From: Pontibacter ruber
GTDB taxonomy: Bacteria; Bacteroidota; Bacteroidia; Cytophagales; Hymenobacteraceae
DNA: 64,000 nucleotides
Reading direction: 5' to 3'
Assembly: GCF_023630205.1 (NCBI RefSeq)
Contig: NZ_JALPRR010000001.1
Location: 744,001-808,000 of the forward strand
How positions within the stretch are numbered: the stretch's first letter is position 1; each line of letters begins with the position of its first letter. Positions 40,944-50,524 of the stretch are shown here, one piece after another. The translations under genes and the position numbers were made by a program. The notes under the pieces were generated by a model, which was given only the letters and a program-made list of their open reading frames with translations, searched no databases and was not told the DNA's origin.

Positions 40944-42293
40944 TTAGTAGGCAGTGTTCTGAGGATTGAAGTTAGCCCAGCCTGCCGTCCAGTCTGTTGC
41001 ACCAAATGCACCTATATAATCAGTCTGCTCAAAGAAGCTGTCGAGGCCGGAGAAGCTTGGAGCTACTGTGGTGGTAGCCTTTACAAAGTTTGGCGTCGCA
41101 TTATAGGCACCATTAATGCCCAGCGTAGCAGCATCGTCTACTACAGCATTACCCTTGCCTGAGGCGTTAAACCAGCCAGCAATATCGAAGGTGCTGCCAG
41201 ATGCCAGGGTAAGCGCTTTACCAGAAGGAGCACCCGCAATGATTGTGTTCTGAATCTTAAAGGCATTGTTTGTAGCATTTGTCTCAGTTGCGCTACCATC
41301 CAGCAGTAAACCTACAGGCCAGCCCGTTACGATAGAGTTGTGCAGTTTAGTTTGATTGTTGCGGCGCAGGTGCAGGCCACGCTTAAAGTTAGAGTTGATG
41401 GTAGCCGACGCTCCCAGCGGGCCAAACAGCGTCACATTAGAATAGGTTGGCGCAATAACCGGTGTAGCAGCAGAACCCTGCGCATCGTTGTCAGACTCAA
41501 AGCCGTTTGAGCCGGAGGCATCCGCCACGTTCGGGTCAGAAATACCAACCAGGTACTGAAGCTTGCCAGAATAGCCGTTGTCTGTATCGAACATATCATC
41601 CACAGTTTTATAAGCGATCAGGTGCTTTGCATTAACCGTACCGCCAAACCACTCATAAGAGTCGTCGCCGCAATAAGATACCTGGATGTAGTCTAGTGTA
41701 GTACCTGAACCAACGCCACCCATTGTAAGACCGTTGATCTCATTATCCGGCTGGAACGCAATACCAGGAAACTCGATGCGCACATACTTCAGCACACCTG
41801 AGTTGTCAGCCGCGTCAGTGCCACCAAACTCTCTGTCTACGCCACCTTCAATTTTGGCTGCGGTACCTAAGTTAACCGGAGCTTTCCCTAGGATAATCAG
41901 ACCACCCCAATCGCCGGCAGCACGTGAGCCGGCAGGTTGTGCCGAGGTGAACACGATTGGCTTGGCAGCTGTACCATTTGCCATGATCTTCGCGCCACGC
42001 TCTATGATCAACGTTCCTTTTGTTGCTTTATCGCCTTTGATGATGGTACCCGGCTCTATGGTGAGCGTAGCACCCTCTTTTACATAAACAAAGCCCTTCA
42101 GTAAATACTTGGTATCAGCCTTGAAAGTATAATTCTCTTCTGTTGAGCCTGATACAGCCATCATGCCACTTTCCTGAGCAATAGCAAACTGTTCGCCGGT
42201 TGGTGTTGGTGTTGTTGTTTCTTCGTTATCGTCGCAGGCAAACACTGCTACCGAGAACAATGCTACCAATACCAGATTAAATAGCTTTTTCAT
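40944..42293 (-). CDS. Surface lipoprotein, probable partner of the TonB-dependent receptor
   Basis: 449 residues from the ATG at 42293. A short signal ends at lipobox VFAC (Cys about residue 20) followed by DDNEE. The mature protein is a Gly-, Asn- and Asp-rich right-handed beta-helix type: FVYVKEGATLTIEPGTIIKGD, GTLIIERGAKI, DWGGLIILGKAPV and many such turns with CGDDSYEWFGG. Proteins of this kind are annotated in Bacteroidota as T9SS-type or multidrug-transporter-like lipoproteins and often sit beside a TonB-dependent receptor. Here it lies 39 bp downstream of such a receptor and in the phosphate locus, so a role in phosphate or organophosphate binding at the surface is inferred. Confidence 0.8.
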   Translation of the reverse strand: MKKLFNLVLVALFSVAVFACDDNEETTTPTPTGEQFAIAQESGMMAVSGSTEENYTFKADTKYLLKGFVYVKEGATLTIEPGTIIKGDKATKGTLIIERGAKIMANGTAAKPIVFTSAQPAGSRAAGDWGGLIILGKAPVNLGTAAKIEGGVDREFGGTDAADNSGVLKYVRIEFPGIAFQPDNEINGLTMGGVGSGTTLDYIQVSYCGDDSYEWFGGTVNAKHLIAYKTVDDMFDTDNGYSGKLQYLVGISDPNVADASGSNGFESDNDAQGSAATPVIAPTYSNVTLFGPLGASATINSNFKRGLHLRRNNQTKLHNSIVTGWPVGLLLDGSATETNATNNAFKIQNTIIAGAPSGKALTLASGSTFDIAGWFNASGKGNAVVDDAATLGINGAYNATPNFVKATTTVAPSFSGLDSFFEQTDYIGAFGATDWTAGWANFNPQNTAY

Positions 42294-42332
42294 AATTATT
42301 GTCAAATTTTAAAAGGTTTAGAAGTTGATATT

Positions 42333-45137
42333 TTAGAACTTGTAAGTGATGCCCAGCGTGGAGTATTGGCCCTTGCGGAACTCTCTGAAAGACTCGTCTA
42401 CGCCGGTGATTTTCTGATCTTCGTTAGAATCCTGGATCAGGCGGGTCTTCTGGTTTAGCAGGTCTTGTACGCCAGCCTTGATCTCAAAATGCTCGCCTAT
42501 ACCCTTTGTTATGGAAAGGTCCAGCTGGTGGCGCGGCATTTCATAAACCGCCTGGCGCTGGTTGCTGCCCGCCGCGAAAATGCGCTTGCCAATCACGTTG
42601 TAGAGCAGGTTAACCTGTAGCTTGCGGTCATCATCCTGGTAATAAACACCTGTGTTTACCACATAAGGAGACTGCCCTACCATGGCTCGCTTGCCTGGCT
42701 GAAACGCTGCTCTTTTAGCCTGAAGCTCTACCTGGCTTTGTACCAGCGCGGCGTTCAGTACCAGAGTAAGATTTTGCACAAAACGTGACGCCGACAGGTC
42801 CAGCAGCGACTTTCTTACCTCGGCCTCCACGCCATAGCTGTAAGCGTTCTTGGCGTTTTCGAAGGTGATGGTGTTGCCCCCCGGCGTGTTTTCAAACACA
42901 GACTCTATGGGCTTGTTGAAGTATTTGTAGAACGCTCCGAAAGACAGGACTTCGGATGAATTCGGGTAGAATTCGTAGCGCACATCGCCGTTGTAGATGG
43001 TAGCAATGTCCAGGTCAGGGTTGCCGATTACTTCCAGCAGGTTCACAAAATCAAAGTATGGCGCCGGCGCAATTTCACGGAACTCCGGTCGGTTTACGCT
43101 GATGCTGCCACCGGCACGCAGCATGGCACGCGGGGTAAGGGCATACGTGAAGTTTGCTGAGGGCAGCAGGCTGAGCACCGGGTTGTCTTTGTTGATCGTG
43201 CTGCCGTCAAAGCCTTTTGAGGAAAGCGCCTGATTGTTATACTCTACACGCAGGCCACCCGAGGCTGATAGCTTTTCAGATAGCGGTGCAGAGCTGCTTA
43301 TATATCCGGCTACGTTTGTGTTTGAGGCTTCGTAGTTGTTCTGTGGGTTAGCATCTTCCACCAGCACCAGACCGCTGTCTTTGCTGATATTTTCCGGTCT
43401 GAACACCTGATCAAGCGGCTGGTAAGCAATAGCGTCATTAAAAATACCGCTCTGGGTATAACCGAACGAGAAGTAACGGGAAGTATAATCTCTTTTTTTG
43501 CGCTCCACATAAAAACCGGTTCTGATCTTTGGAGCGTTCTCCGACGTGGAATCGGCAGGGTTAAAGCGATACTCGTACTGGCCACTGGCCATCAGCGCAT
43601 GCTCGTTCAGGTCGGAGTAGAAGCGACCCGCATCCTGAAGACTTGGGTTTGACTCCGGCTGAAACTGCACTTTATAGGCTTGCTTTTCGCCATCATAAAC
43701 AGTTCTTAATCTACGGTAGTCTGGTTCGTTCCTGTTCGTGTAGTTGTACCCGCCTGTCCAGGTTACAGTCGATCTGTTATCGTGGAAATCGTGTGTGCCT
43801 TGCAGCTGGCCTGAGTAAATGGTGCGGCTCTCGTAACGCAGCGAGTAGTTCTTTTGCTGCTGCTCGCCGTTTGTAAAGTCTGTACCTTCGCGCTCCAGTA
43901 CTTCGTTGCTGCCCAGCTGGTTGAACAGGTTGCGGAATTCGATCTTGTTATTGTTGTTAAGGCGGGCCGACCAGTTGCTCACAACACCAACCCGCACGTT
44001 GTTGGTGTACACATCATCCTTAAAGCTGAGGTAAGGTGTGCTGGCACCGGCAACCGCGTCAAACGCCCCGTAGGAGTTTCGGGTGCCTTCCGTAGTAGTT
44101 TGCGTGTTGCTGTAAGAGATAGCTGAAACGGTACTCACCCGCATATCTCCCAGGTCAAAGAGGCGGTTGAGTCCTAATGACATCCTAAGGTCAGGGAGCG
44201 CTGTCACAGACCTTGGAGCCCATGCATTCGGAAATACGCGGCCCAGATTAGCGTACTGCTCCTGCCCTCTTACATCGCTCAGGTTAGCAGGCACGCCGGC
44301 AGGTATGGCGCGTTTGCCATCATCAAACCCCAAGAAATCGGTGCTGCTTTTGTGATCTGTCAGGAAGTTATTAAAAGTAGTGCCGGCACGGTATGAGCCT
44401 GATACGCCAAGCGTGGTAAGGTGCTCGCTGGCGTTTTTCGTATAGATCTTGATCACCCCGCCCCCAAATTCGCCAGGTAGCTCCGGCGAACCGTTCTTAT
44501 AGATCATGATGCGGTCAATAACGCTGGTTGGCAGGATATCGAATGAAAAGGCTTTCTGATCCGGCTCGGTGCTTGGCGTCAGCGCATCATTCAGGGTTAC
44601 GGTATTGTAGCGCTGGTTCATCCCCCTGATCACTACATAGCGGTCATTCAGGATGGTCACGCCGGGTATGCGCTTTACCGTTTCGGCAGCGTCGCGGTCC
44701 ATCGACTTGGCAATTTGCTCACCTCCCATACCACTCACCACTACTTCGCTTTGGCGCATGGTTGCCAGCACCGCCGTCTCTGTGTTGGTCTGGCGGGTTC
44801 CGACAATCTCTACCATCTGGATCTGCGTCGTATTTTCCTCAAGCTGAATGTTAAGTATGGCAGATTGCCCTGCATTTACCGTTACCCCTGTTTTCTCAAA
44901 AGGCTTATAAGACAAAAAGGTAACCGATACATTGTGCGTGCCCGCATCCAGCGGCAAGGTATAGTTCCCTTCGTGATCGGTGGTTATTCCCCTGGATGTT
45001 CCTTTGATAAAAACAACGGCCCCGATGATGGCTTCTCCTGTGGTTTTGTCAGTTACCTTGCCGGCGAGTGTGCCCTGTTGAGCAAACCCATAAACAGTGG
45101 TGGCTAGCATGGTGAGAATGGTAAATAATGCTTTCAT
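42333..45137 (-). CDS. TonB-dependent outer-membrane receptor with CarboxypepD_reg-like domain
   Basis: 934 residues. Signal peptide 1-19 (YGFAQ). Residues about 22-105 are a carboxypeptidase-regulatory-like beta-sandwich (GTLAGKVTDKTTGEAIIGAVVFIKGT). The plug follows (about 125-240: GVTILNDRYVVIRGMNQRYNTVTLND, ELPGEFGGGVIKIYTKN). The remainder is a 22-strand barrel ending in YSTLGITYKF, aromatic-terminated as in outer-membrane proteins. The promoter (45164-45219) is the same type as that of the porins and pst genes, so the substrate is inferred to contain phosphate. Classical iron or vitamin receptors are less likely in this setting. Confidence 0.88.
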   Translation of the reverse strand: MKALFTILTMLATTVYGFAQQGTLAGKVTDKTTGEAIIGAVVFIKGTSRGITTDHEGNYTLPLDAGTHNVSVTFLSYKPFEKTGVTVNAGQSAILNIQLEENTTQIQMVEIVGTRQTNTETAVLATMRQSEVVVSGMGGEQIAKSMDRDAAETVKRIPGVTILNDRYVVIRGMNQRYNTVTLNDALTPSTEPDQKAFSFDILPTSVIDRIMIYKNGSPELPGEFGGGVIKIYTKNASEHLTTLGVSGSYRAGTTFNNFLTDHKSSTDFLGFDDGKRAIPAGVPANLSDVRGQEQYANLGRVFPNAWAPRSVTALPDLRMSLGLNRLFDLGDMRVSTVSAISYSNTQTTTEGTRNSYGAFDAVAGASTPYLSFKDDVYTNNVRVGVVSNWSARLNNNNKIEFRNLFNQLGSNEVLEREGTDFTNGEQQQKNYSLRYESRTIYSGQLQGTHDFHDNRSTVTWTGGYNYTNRNEPDYRRLRTVYDGEKQAYKVQFQPESNPSLQDAGRFYSDLNEHALMASGQYEYRFNPADSTSENAPKIRTGFYVERKKRDYTSRYFSFGYTQSGIFNDAIAYQPLDQVFRPENISKDSGLVLVEDANPQNNYEASNTNVAGYISSSAPLSEKLSASGGLRVEYNNQALSSKGFDGSTINKDNPVLSLLPSANFTYALTPRAMLRAGGSISVNRPEFREIAPAPYFDFVNLLEVIGNPDLDIATIYNGDVRYEFYPNSSEVLSFGAFYKYFNKPIESVFENTPGGNTITFENAKNAYSYGVEAEVRKSLLDLSASRFVQNLTLVLNAALVQSQVELQAKRAAFQPGKRAMVGQSPYVVNTGVYYQDDDRKLQVNLLYNVIGKRIFAAGSNQRQAVYEMPRHQLDLSITKGIGEHFEIKAGVQDLLNQKTRLIQDSNEDQKITGVDESFREFRKGQYSTLGITYKF

Positions 45138-45163
45138 TGATCTACTGTTGTTTAGTCTCGCTG

Positions 45164-45250
45164 CAAAAGTAGATCGGGCGTTTTACCTTAAAATCACCGC
45201 ACGGTTATGAGTTTGTTAAAGATCAAGGGCCAATATTACCTCTCGGTTAA
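45164..45250 (-). promoter_or_regulatory. Pho-box promoter of the TonB-dependent receptor
   Basis: On the minus strand four contiguous 11-bp units run 45219 to 45176, beginning TTAAC, ATAAC, GTGAT and GTAAA. After exactly 4 nt comes TACTTTTG (45171-45164), an exact TAnnTTTG -7 element, 26 bp before the start codon. A further two-unit half box (beginning TTAAC and GTAAT) lies upstream at 45250-45229, 9 nt before the main one. Confidence 0.75.
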
Positions 45251-45329
45251 ATGTGCTTTCAGCCACACCTTGGTTATATAGGGGCACGTATACTATCGGC
45301 ATTTCCAGGCTGTACTTCCATCTTTTTTG

Positions 45330-45385
45330 TTAACATTAACTTAATACTGGCATAATTTAGAGGTAACATGCGCAGGCGAACTTTG
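45330..45385 (+). promoter_or_regulatory. Pho-box promoter of the first porin
   Basis: Four 11-bp units at 45330, 45341, 45352 and 45363 beginning TTAAC, TTAAT, ATAAT and GTAAC. Then 4 nt and GAACTTTG (45378-45385), the -7-like element. Predicted leader about 130 nt. Confidence 0.75.
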
Positions 45386-45519
45386 TATTGCCGGAGGCCA
45401 GGGTGCACTTGTAACTAATTTATACTTTTGCACTCAGGCTCTCCGGTGGTTGCCTTCCTGCTGCGGCCGGACCCCGCCACAGGAAACAGCAGTTAGTTTA
45501 CCTTATCTCACCCAAAACA

Positions 45520-46806
45520 ATGTTGAAGAAGATCATCAACGCTGCCCTGGCATTAGGAACAGCTTTGTGCTTTGGCTTTGCAACAACAGCCCAGGCACAG
45601 ACCACAGACACCACAGAGGTAGCCCCTGCTGCCCAGCCTGTTGTGCAGCAGGCATCCGTAGCCGAAAAGCCAAAGAAAAAATCCTGGTACGAGCTCATCT
45701 CGATCCGTGGTTATGCGCAGGTCAGATACAACCGCCTGCTCGAAACAAACGACCAACTCAAGTGCGAGCAGTGCGACCGATCGCTGGGTGAGAACGGCGG
45801 CCTTTTTATCAGGCGCGGGCGCCTGATCTTTAGCGGCAACGTAAGCGACCGTTTATACTTCTACATCCAGCCAGACTTTGCTTCTTCTGCCTCTTCGTCG
45901 GCCCTTAACTTCTTTCAGCTGCGCGACGCTTATTTTGATGTAGCGCTGGACAAGCAGAAGGAATTCCGCTTCCGGATAGGGCAGAGCAAGATACCGTACG
46001 GCTTTGAGAACCTGCAATCAAGCAGCAACCGCCTGACGCTGGACCGAGCTGACGCGCTGAACAGCGCCATTGCCAATGAGCGCGACCTGGGTGTGATGTT
46101 TTACTGGGCTCCGGAAAAAATAAGAGAACGCTTTTCGATGCTGACAGACGAAGGCCTGAAAGGCTCCGGCGACTATGGCGTAGTTGGCATAGGCATTTTT
46201 AACGGGCAGACTGCCAACAAGCCGGAAGCCAATAATACACAGCACGTGGTAGCCCGCGTTTCTTACCCGCTGCAGGTGGGCAGCAAGCAGATAATAGAAC
46301 CAGGACTGCAGGCCTATACCGGCAAGTATGTGATCACTGCCGATCAGATTTCTTCGGGTGTAACGGTGGCTTCAGAAGATTTGCTCAAAAAAGGCTTCAC
46401 CGATCAGCGCATTGCTGCCTCGCTGGTAGTATACCCTCAGCCGTTTGGTTTCCAGACAGAGTATAACCTGGGACGCGGACCGGAGTTTGACCCGGCAACG
46501 TCGTCTATCAAAGTAAAACGGCTGCACGGCGGCTATGCTCAGGCGATGTATCGCATGAAGTTGAATGAGCAGGTACTGATCCCCTTCGTGAAAGTACAGC
46601 ACTACGATGGCGGCAAAAAGCATGAGCGCGACGCGACCAGCCACACCGTGTACGAAACAGAAATTGGCTTGGAGTGGCTGGCCTTCAAGAACCTGGAGCT
46701 GACTGCCGACTACAGCATTGGCGACAGAACAACCCGGAATGCTGCAAATCCCGACAACAGGCAACACGGCAGCCGCTTAAGATTACAGGCGCAGTTCAAC
46801 TTCTAG
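45520..46806 (+). CDS. OprO/OprP-like phosphate-selective porin
   Basis: 428-residue outer-membrane porin. Signal peptide 1-26 (AQAQ). After a Thr/Val/Gln-rich spacer and a basic KPKKKSW segment, the barrel starts with RGYAQVRYNRL (about 63-73) and GLFIRRGRLIFSGNVSDRLYFYIQPDF (about 92-118), typical of the phosphate-selective porin family. Arg- and Lys-rich strands inside the barrel fit an anion path. The last residue is Phe (QFNF). With a Pho-box promoter and a terminator it is an independent transcription unit in the phosphate locus. Confidence 0.85.
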   Translation: MLKKIINAALALGTALCFGFATTAQAQTTDTTEVAPAAQPVVQQASVAEKPKKKSWYELISIRGYAQVRYNRLLETNDQLKCEQCDRSLGENGGLFIRRGRLIFSGNVSDRLYFYIQPDFASSASSSALNFFQLRDAYFDVALDKQKEFRFRIGQSKIPYGFENLQSSSNRLTLDRADALNSAIANERDLGVMFYWAPEKIRERFSMLTDEGLKGSGDYGVVGIGIFNGQTANKPEANNTQHVVARVSYPLQVGSKQIIEPGLQAYTGKYVITADQISSGVTVASEDLLKKGFTDQRIAASLVVYPQPFGFQTEYNLGRGPEFDPATSSIKVKRLHGGYAQAMYRMKLNEQVLIPFVKVQHYDGGKKHERDATSHTVYETEIGLEWLAFKNLELTADYSIGDRTTRNAANPDNRQHGSRLRLQAQFNF

Positions 46807-46826
46807 CAGCACTCCCATACTTCCCT

Positions 46827-46867
46827 GAAACGTCTGCAGCCCCGTACCCTGCAGACGTTTCTTTTTT
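46827..46867 (+). terminator. Terminator of the first porin
   Basis: GAAACGTCTGCAG / CTGCAGACGTTTC perfect 13-bp stem, then TTTTTTAG. Twenty bp after the stop. Confidence 0.88.
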
Positions 46868-46934
46868 AGTGCTCTTAAACGCAGCTTACCATAGTACAAA
46901 AAGAACGGCCTTCTGTTACGTATACCTGCAAACC

Positions 46935-46990
46935 TTAACATTAAGGTAACATTGGCATAACGGAGGGGTAATACTAGAGCGGTTATTTTG
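46935..46990 (+). promoter_or_regulatory. Pho-box promoter of the second porin
   Basis: Units at 46935, 46946, 46957 and 46968 beginning TTAAC, GTAAC, ATAAC and GTAAT. Four nt later TTATTTTG (46983-46990). Best conserved array of the four. Predicted leader about 165 nt to the GTG start. Confidence 0.75.
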
Positions 46991-47161
46991 CAGCGTAGAA
47001 TAAAGAATTCATTAAGCAGCCTGACTAGCAGCCTGGTGAAGTGCCCTGAAACTCCAGTCATACAGCTACAGCTTAGGCTACTGCAGATGTATAATTTCTG
47101 ACTGGAATACGTATAGTGGCACAACTTTATAAGTATCTCTCACCTAAAAGTATAAAGTATC

Positions 47162-48346
47162 GTGCGTAACAAAGTAAAAGGAGTACTAATTGCACTCTTC
47201 GCTACCGCTGCACTTGGCAACGTGCAGGCCCAATCAGAAAACAAGACAAAATTCGGGAAAGGCATCCAATTCGTTGCAGCAGATTCCTCTTTCAGCGTTA
47301 AAATAGGCGCACGTTTCCAGACACTATACCAGGGCAGCAGTAACCCGGCTACCAAAGAGTGGGACGACCGTTTCCTGATCCGCAGAGCACGCCTTAAGTT
47401 CGATGGCTTTGCCTACTCGCCCAAGCTGGAGTATAAAATAGAGCTTGGCCTGAGCAACAGCGACATTGGCAACGACACGCCGGAGCAGACCAACAACGCA
47501 GATAATATCATCCTGGATGCCGTTGCAAGATGGCAGATGACCCCAACCTTATCGCTCTGGGCAGGCCAGACAAAACTGCCTGGTAACCGCGAGCGTGTGG
47601 TTTCGTCACAGAAAATGCAGTTTGTAGACCGAAGCCTGCTCAACTCCCGCTTTAACCTGGACCGCGATGCCGGCCTGCAGCTACACAACGAGCACCAGGT
47701 AGGCACTGTTATACTTCGTGAGATTGGCTCTATATCCATGGGGGAAGGCCGCGATATCACGGTTAACAATTCCGGCGGGTATGATTATACTGCCCGTTTC
47801 GAAATTCTGCCTTTGGGTGCTTTTAAAGGGGATGGCGACTACGTAGGCGGCGACCTGGAAAGAGAGCAAACACCCAAACTGGCCATCGCAGCTACGTACG
47901 ATTACAACGACAATGCTGCCAGAGAGCAGGGCCAGCTGGGCGACTTTCTGAGCGCACAACGCGACCTGCGCACCGTGTTTGTGGATGCCATGTTCAAGTA
48001 CAGAGGCTTCTCAAGTATGGCGGAGTACGCCAACCGCAAGGCGCCGGACGGAGCCGTAGTTGCCCTGGATTCGCTTGGCAACGTGGAGGAAGCTTTTACG
48101 ACCGGTAATGCTTTCAACATACAGGCAGGCTACCTGTTCCCGGCAAACTGGGAAATTGCAGGCCGCTATACCAACTATGAACCGACAGCCGGCATCGGTC
48201 AGCGCGAGCAGCAACAGTACACCCTTGGCCTTTCCAAATACCTTGTGGGGCACTCCCTGAAAGTGCAAAGCGACTTTACGCTGCAGCAGGAGCAAAACCG
48301 CGACGACCGCTACCAGTTCAGGCTGCAAATGGAGCTGGCCTTCTAA
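47162..48346 (+). CDS. OprO/OprP-like phosphate-selective porin, second copy
   Basis: 394-residue porin. Start is GTG at 47162 (no ATG gives the complete signal peptide VKGVLIALFATAALGNVQAQ). FSVKIGARFQTLYQG (about 39-53) and FLIRRARLKFDGFAYSPKLEYKIELGLSN (about 70-98) mark the same family as the first porin, with a Gly/Asp-rich loop region and a C-terminal Phe (MELAF). Sequence identity to the first porin is low, so they are not recent duplicates. Its own Pho-box promoter sits 172 bp upstream. Role: anion/phosphate uptake across the outer membrane. Confidence 0.85.
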   Translation: MRNKVKGVLIALFATAALGNVQAQSENKTKFGKGIQFVAADSSFSVKIGARFQTLYQGSSNPATKEWDDRFLIRRARLKFDGFAYSPKLEYKIELGLSNSDIGNDTPEQTNNADNIILDAVARWQMTPTLSLWAGQTKLPGNRERVVSSQKMQFVDRSLLNSRFNLDRDAGLQLHNEHQVGTVILREIGSISMGEGRDITVNNSGGYDYTARFEILPLGAFKGDGDYVGGDLEREQTPKLAIAATYDYNDNAAREQGQLGDFLSAQRDLRTVFVDAMFKYRGFSSMAEYANRKAPDGAVVALDSLGNVEEAFTTGNAFNIQAGYLFPANWEIAGRYTNYEPTAGIGQREQQQYTLGLSKYLVGHSLKVQSDFTLQQEQNRDDRYQFRLQMELAF

Positions 48347-48353
48347 TCAATTC

Positions 48354-48409
48354 TTAACAATTACTTAACATTGTGCTGTTCCTAATCCGGTATTTAGTCC
48401 ATCTATTTG
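48354..48409 (+). promoter_or_regulatory. Pho-box promoter of pstS
   Basis: Units at 48354 and 48365 both begin TTAAC; the third and fourth positions (48376, 48387) are poorly conserved. Four nt after the fourth unit lies TCTATTTG (48402-48409). The first unit is 48 nt from the -7 element, the same as in the other three promoters. The box begins 7 bp after the second-porin stop, so it also sits at the end of that gene. Predicted leader about 150 nt. Confidence 0.7.
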
Positions 48410-48563
48410 CAGTCCAAATAGAACTGGATAATCTGAATATAAACAAGGTTAAAGCAGCAAACACAACCTCCTGATTTATATATCTTTATTTTAAAGTAAC
48501 CTCAGGCAGTTATTCGAAGTTTATTCCAAGAAAACATATAAACCAATTCAAAAATCAAAGCTT

Positions 48564-49571
48564 ATGTCAAACGTTAGGCTTACTTACACAAAACTGAATT
48601 TTGCAATTCTTTTAGGTGGAAGCTTACTTTTAGGTGCTTGCGGTGGAAATAACAAAACCGAAGAAGGTACCAATGGTACAGTTTCTGAAAACCTTACCGG
48701 AAGTATACAGATAGATGGTTCTTCTACAGTATATCCGATCACAGAGGCTGTAGCTGAAGAGTTTCGTGCTGAGGCTCCGGATGTGAAAGTTACCGTAGGT
48801 GTATCGGGTAGCGGCGGCGGATTCAAGAAATTCTCACGTGGAGAAATTGATTTGGCTAATGCCTCCCGTTCCATTAAGCCTGAAGAAGCTGATGCGGCTA
48901 AAGAGAACAACATTAGTTTCGTAGAGCTATCGGTAGCTTTTGATGGCCTGACCGTTGTGGTGCACCCGGAAAACAATTGGGTAAAAGAAATTACGGTAGC
49001 AGAACTGAAGAAGATCTGGGAGCCTGCTGCACAAGGCAAAATCAAAAAGTGGAACCAGATACGTCCGGAATGGCCTGACAAGGAAATTCACTTGTATGGA
49101 GCCGGTGTTGAGTCTGGGACCTACGATTACTTTACTGAAGCTATAGTTGGCAAAAGCCATTCTAGCCGCGGTGACTATACTGCCAGCGAGGATGATAACG
49201 TGCTGGTACAGGGCGTATCGACAGACCCGCTTGCCCTTGGTTTCTTTGGCTATGCTTACTACGAAGAAAACCAAAGCAAATTAAAAGCAGTACCGGTAGA
49301 CGATCAAAACGATGCAAACGGTAAGGGTGCAATCCTGCCAAGCATGGAGACAGTAAAAGATGGTTCCTATGCGCCGCTTTCCCGTCCTCTGTTCATCTAT
49401 GTAAACTCAAAGGCAACAGCTCGCCCCGAAGTAGTAGAGTTTGTTAACTTTTACCTGGATAATGCTGCTACACTGAGTCAAGAAGTTGGTTACATTCCAA
49501 TGCCGGAAGAACAGTACAAAGAACAGAAAGCAAAATTCCAGCAGTTTGCATCTGGTAGTGCAAAAAAATAA
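48564..49571 (+). CDS. pstS: Phosphate ABC transporter, substrate-binding lipoprotein PstS
   Basis: Periplasmic phosphate-binding protein of the high-affinity Pst system. 335 residues with lipobox LGAC (Cys about residue 26). The phosphate site motifs are present: GSSTVYPIT (about 53-61), GSGGGFKKFSRGEIDLANASR (about 82-102) and VESGTYDYF (about 184-192). C-terminal YIPMPEEQY is family-typical. First gene of pstSCAB-phoU with a Pho-box promoter upstream; a stable hairpin separates it from pstC. Confidence 0.96.
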   Translation: MSNVRLTYTKLNFAILLGGSLLLGACGGNNKTEEGTNGTVSENLTGSIQIDGSSTVYPITEAVAEEFRAEAPDVKVTVGVSGSGGGFKKFSRGEIDLANASRSIKPEEADAAKENNISFVELSVAFDGLTVVVHPENNWVKEITVAELKKIWEPAAQGKIKKWNQIRPEWPDKEIHLYGAGVESGTYDYFTEAIVGKSHSSRGDYTASEDDNVLVQGVSTDPLALGFFGYAYYEENQSKLKAVPVDDQNDANGKGAILPSMETVKDGSYAPLSRPLFIYVNSKATARPEVVEFVNFYLDNAATLSQEVGYIPMPEEQYKEQKAKFQQFASGSAKK

Positions 49572-49593
49572 TTGGATTCAAAGGTATAAAACA

Positions 49594-49631
49594 ACACCAA
49601 ATGCGGTTCCGGCAGGTACCGCATTTGGTGT
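49594..49631 (+). promoter_or_regulatory. Hairpin between pstS and pstC (mRNA processing/attenuation)
   Basis: ACACCAAATGCGGT / ACCGCATTTGGTGT, a near-perfect stem of 14 bp without a U-tract. Hairpins of this kind between the binding-protein gene and its permease usually stabilise the upstream message or cut down expression downstream. Confidence 0.7.
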
Positions 49632-49648
49632 GTAAATAAGTTCACACT

Positions 49649-50524
49649 TTGAGAGTACAAGAGCGAATTATAGAAGGGTTACTATGGTTATCCGCTGTTA
49701 TAACCATCCTCATCACAGCAGCCATTGTTTGGGTATTGCTGTCAGAATCGGTACGCTTTTTCAGCGAAGTATCCATTATTGATTTCCTGACAGATAAACA
49801 ATGGACACCATTATTTGCTGAAAAACACTTTGGTATACTCCCGTTGGTAGCCGGCACCCTGCTAACTACAGCTGTTGCCATTGCGGTAGCACTACCAATT
49901 GGCCTGACCATTGCCGTGTATCTGAACGAATACTCACCCGGACGATTCAGACAAACAATTAAGCCGCTGCTCGAGATCTTAGCCAGTATCCCGACTGTTG
50001 TCTATGGTTTCTTTGCACTTACCGTCGTTACTCCGTTCCTGCAGAAACTGATCCCGTCACTGGCAGGTTTCAATGCACTTTCAGCGGGTATTGTAATGGG
50101 GATCATGATCATCCCGATGATCTCGTCGCTGAGCGAGGATGCCATCAGTGCCGTGCCACGTTCTTTGCGCGAGGCTGCTTATGGCATGGGATCTACACGT
50201 TTGCAAACAGCTTTCGGAGTAATGGTACCAGCCGCTTCTTCAGGCATTGTAGTGTCGGTTATACTTGCCATTTCCAGGGCAGTAGGCGAAACCATGATCG
50301 TGGCCATTGCCGCCGGTCAGCAGCCGCGCCTTACACTGGACCCAACAGTACCTATAGAAACGATAACCACTTACATTGTACAGGTAAGCCTTGGCGACGT
50401 GCCGCACGGCTCACTGGAATATCGTACCATTTTTGCTGCAGGTATCACGTTGTTTGTTTTCACGTTCGCGCTGAACAACCTCAGCTTCTGGATCAAAAAG
50501 AAATACCAGGAAAAATATGACTAA
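49649..50524 (+). CDS. pstC: Phosphate ABC transporter permease PstC
   Basis: Inner-membrane permease subunit. 291 residues with six helices. The [22 protein letters not shown] segment (about 178-199) is the ABC-permease EAA loop. The start is TTG at 49649 because no ATG or GTG in frame gives the full N-terminus ([12 protein letters not shown]). The 3' end overlaps pstA by 8 bp. Confidence 0.93.
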   Translation: MRVQERIIEGLLWLSAVITILITAAIVWVLLSESVRFFSEVSIIDFLTDKQWTPLFAEKHFGILPLVAGTLLTTAVAIAVALPIGLTIAVYLNEYSPGRFRQTIKPLLEILASIPTVVYGFFALTVVTPFLQKLIPSLAGFNALSAGIVMGIMIIPMISSLSEDAISAVPRSLREAAYGMGSTRLQTAFGVMVPAASSGIVVSVILAISRAVGETMIVAIAAGQQPRLTLDPTVPIETITTYIVQVSLGDVPHGSLEYRTIFAAGITLFVFTFALNNLSFWIKKKYQEKYD

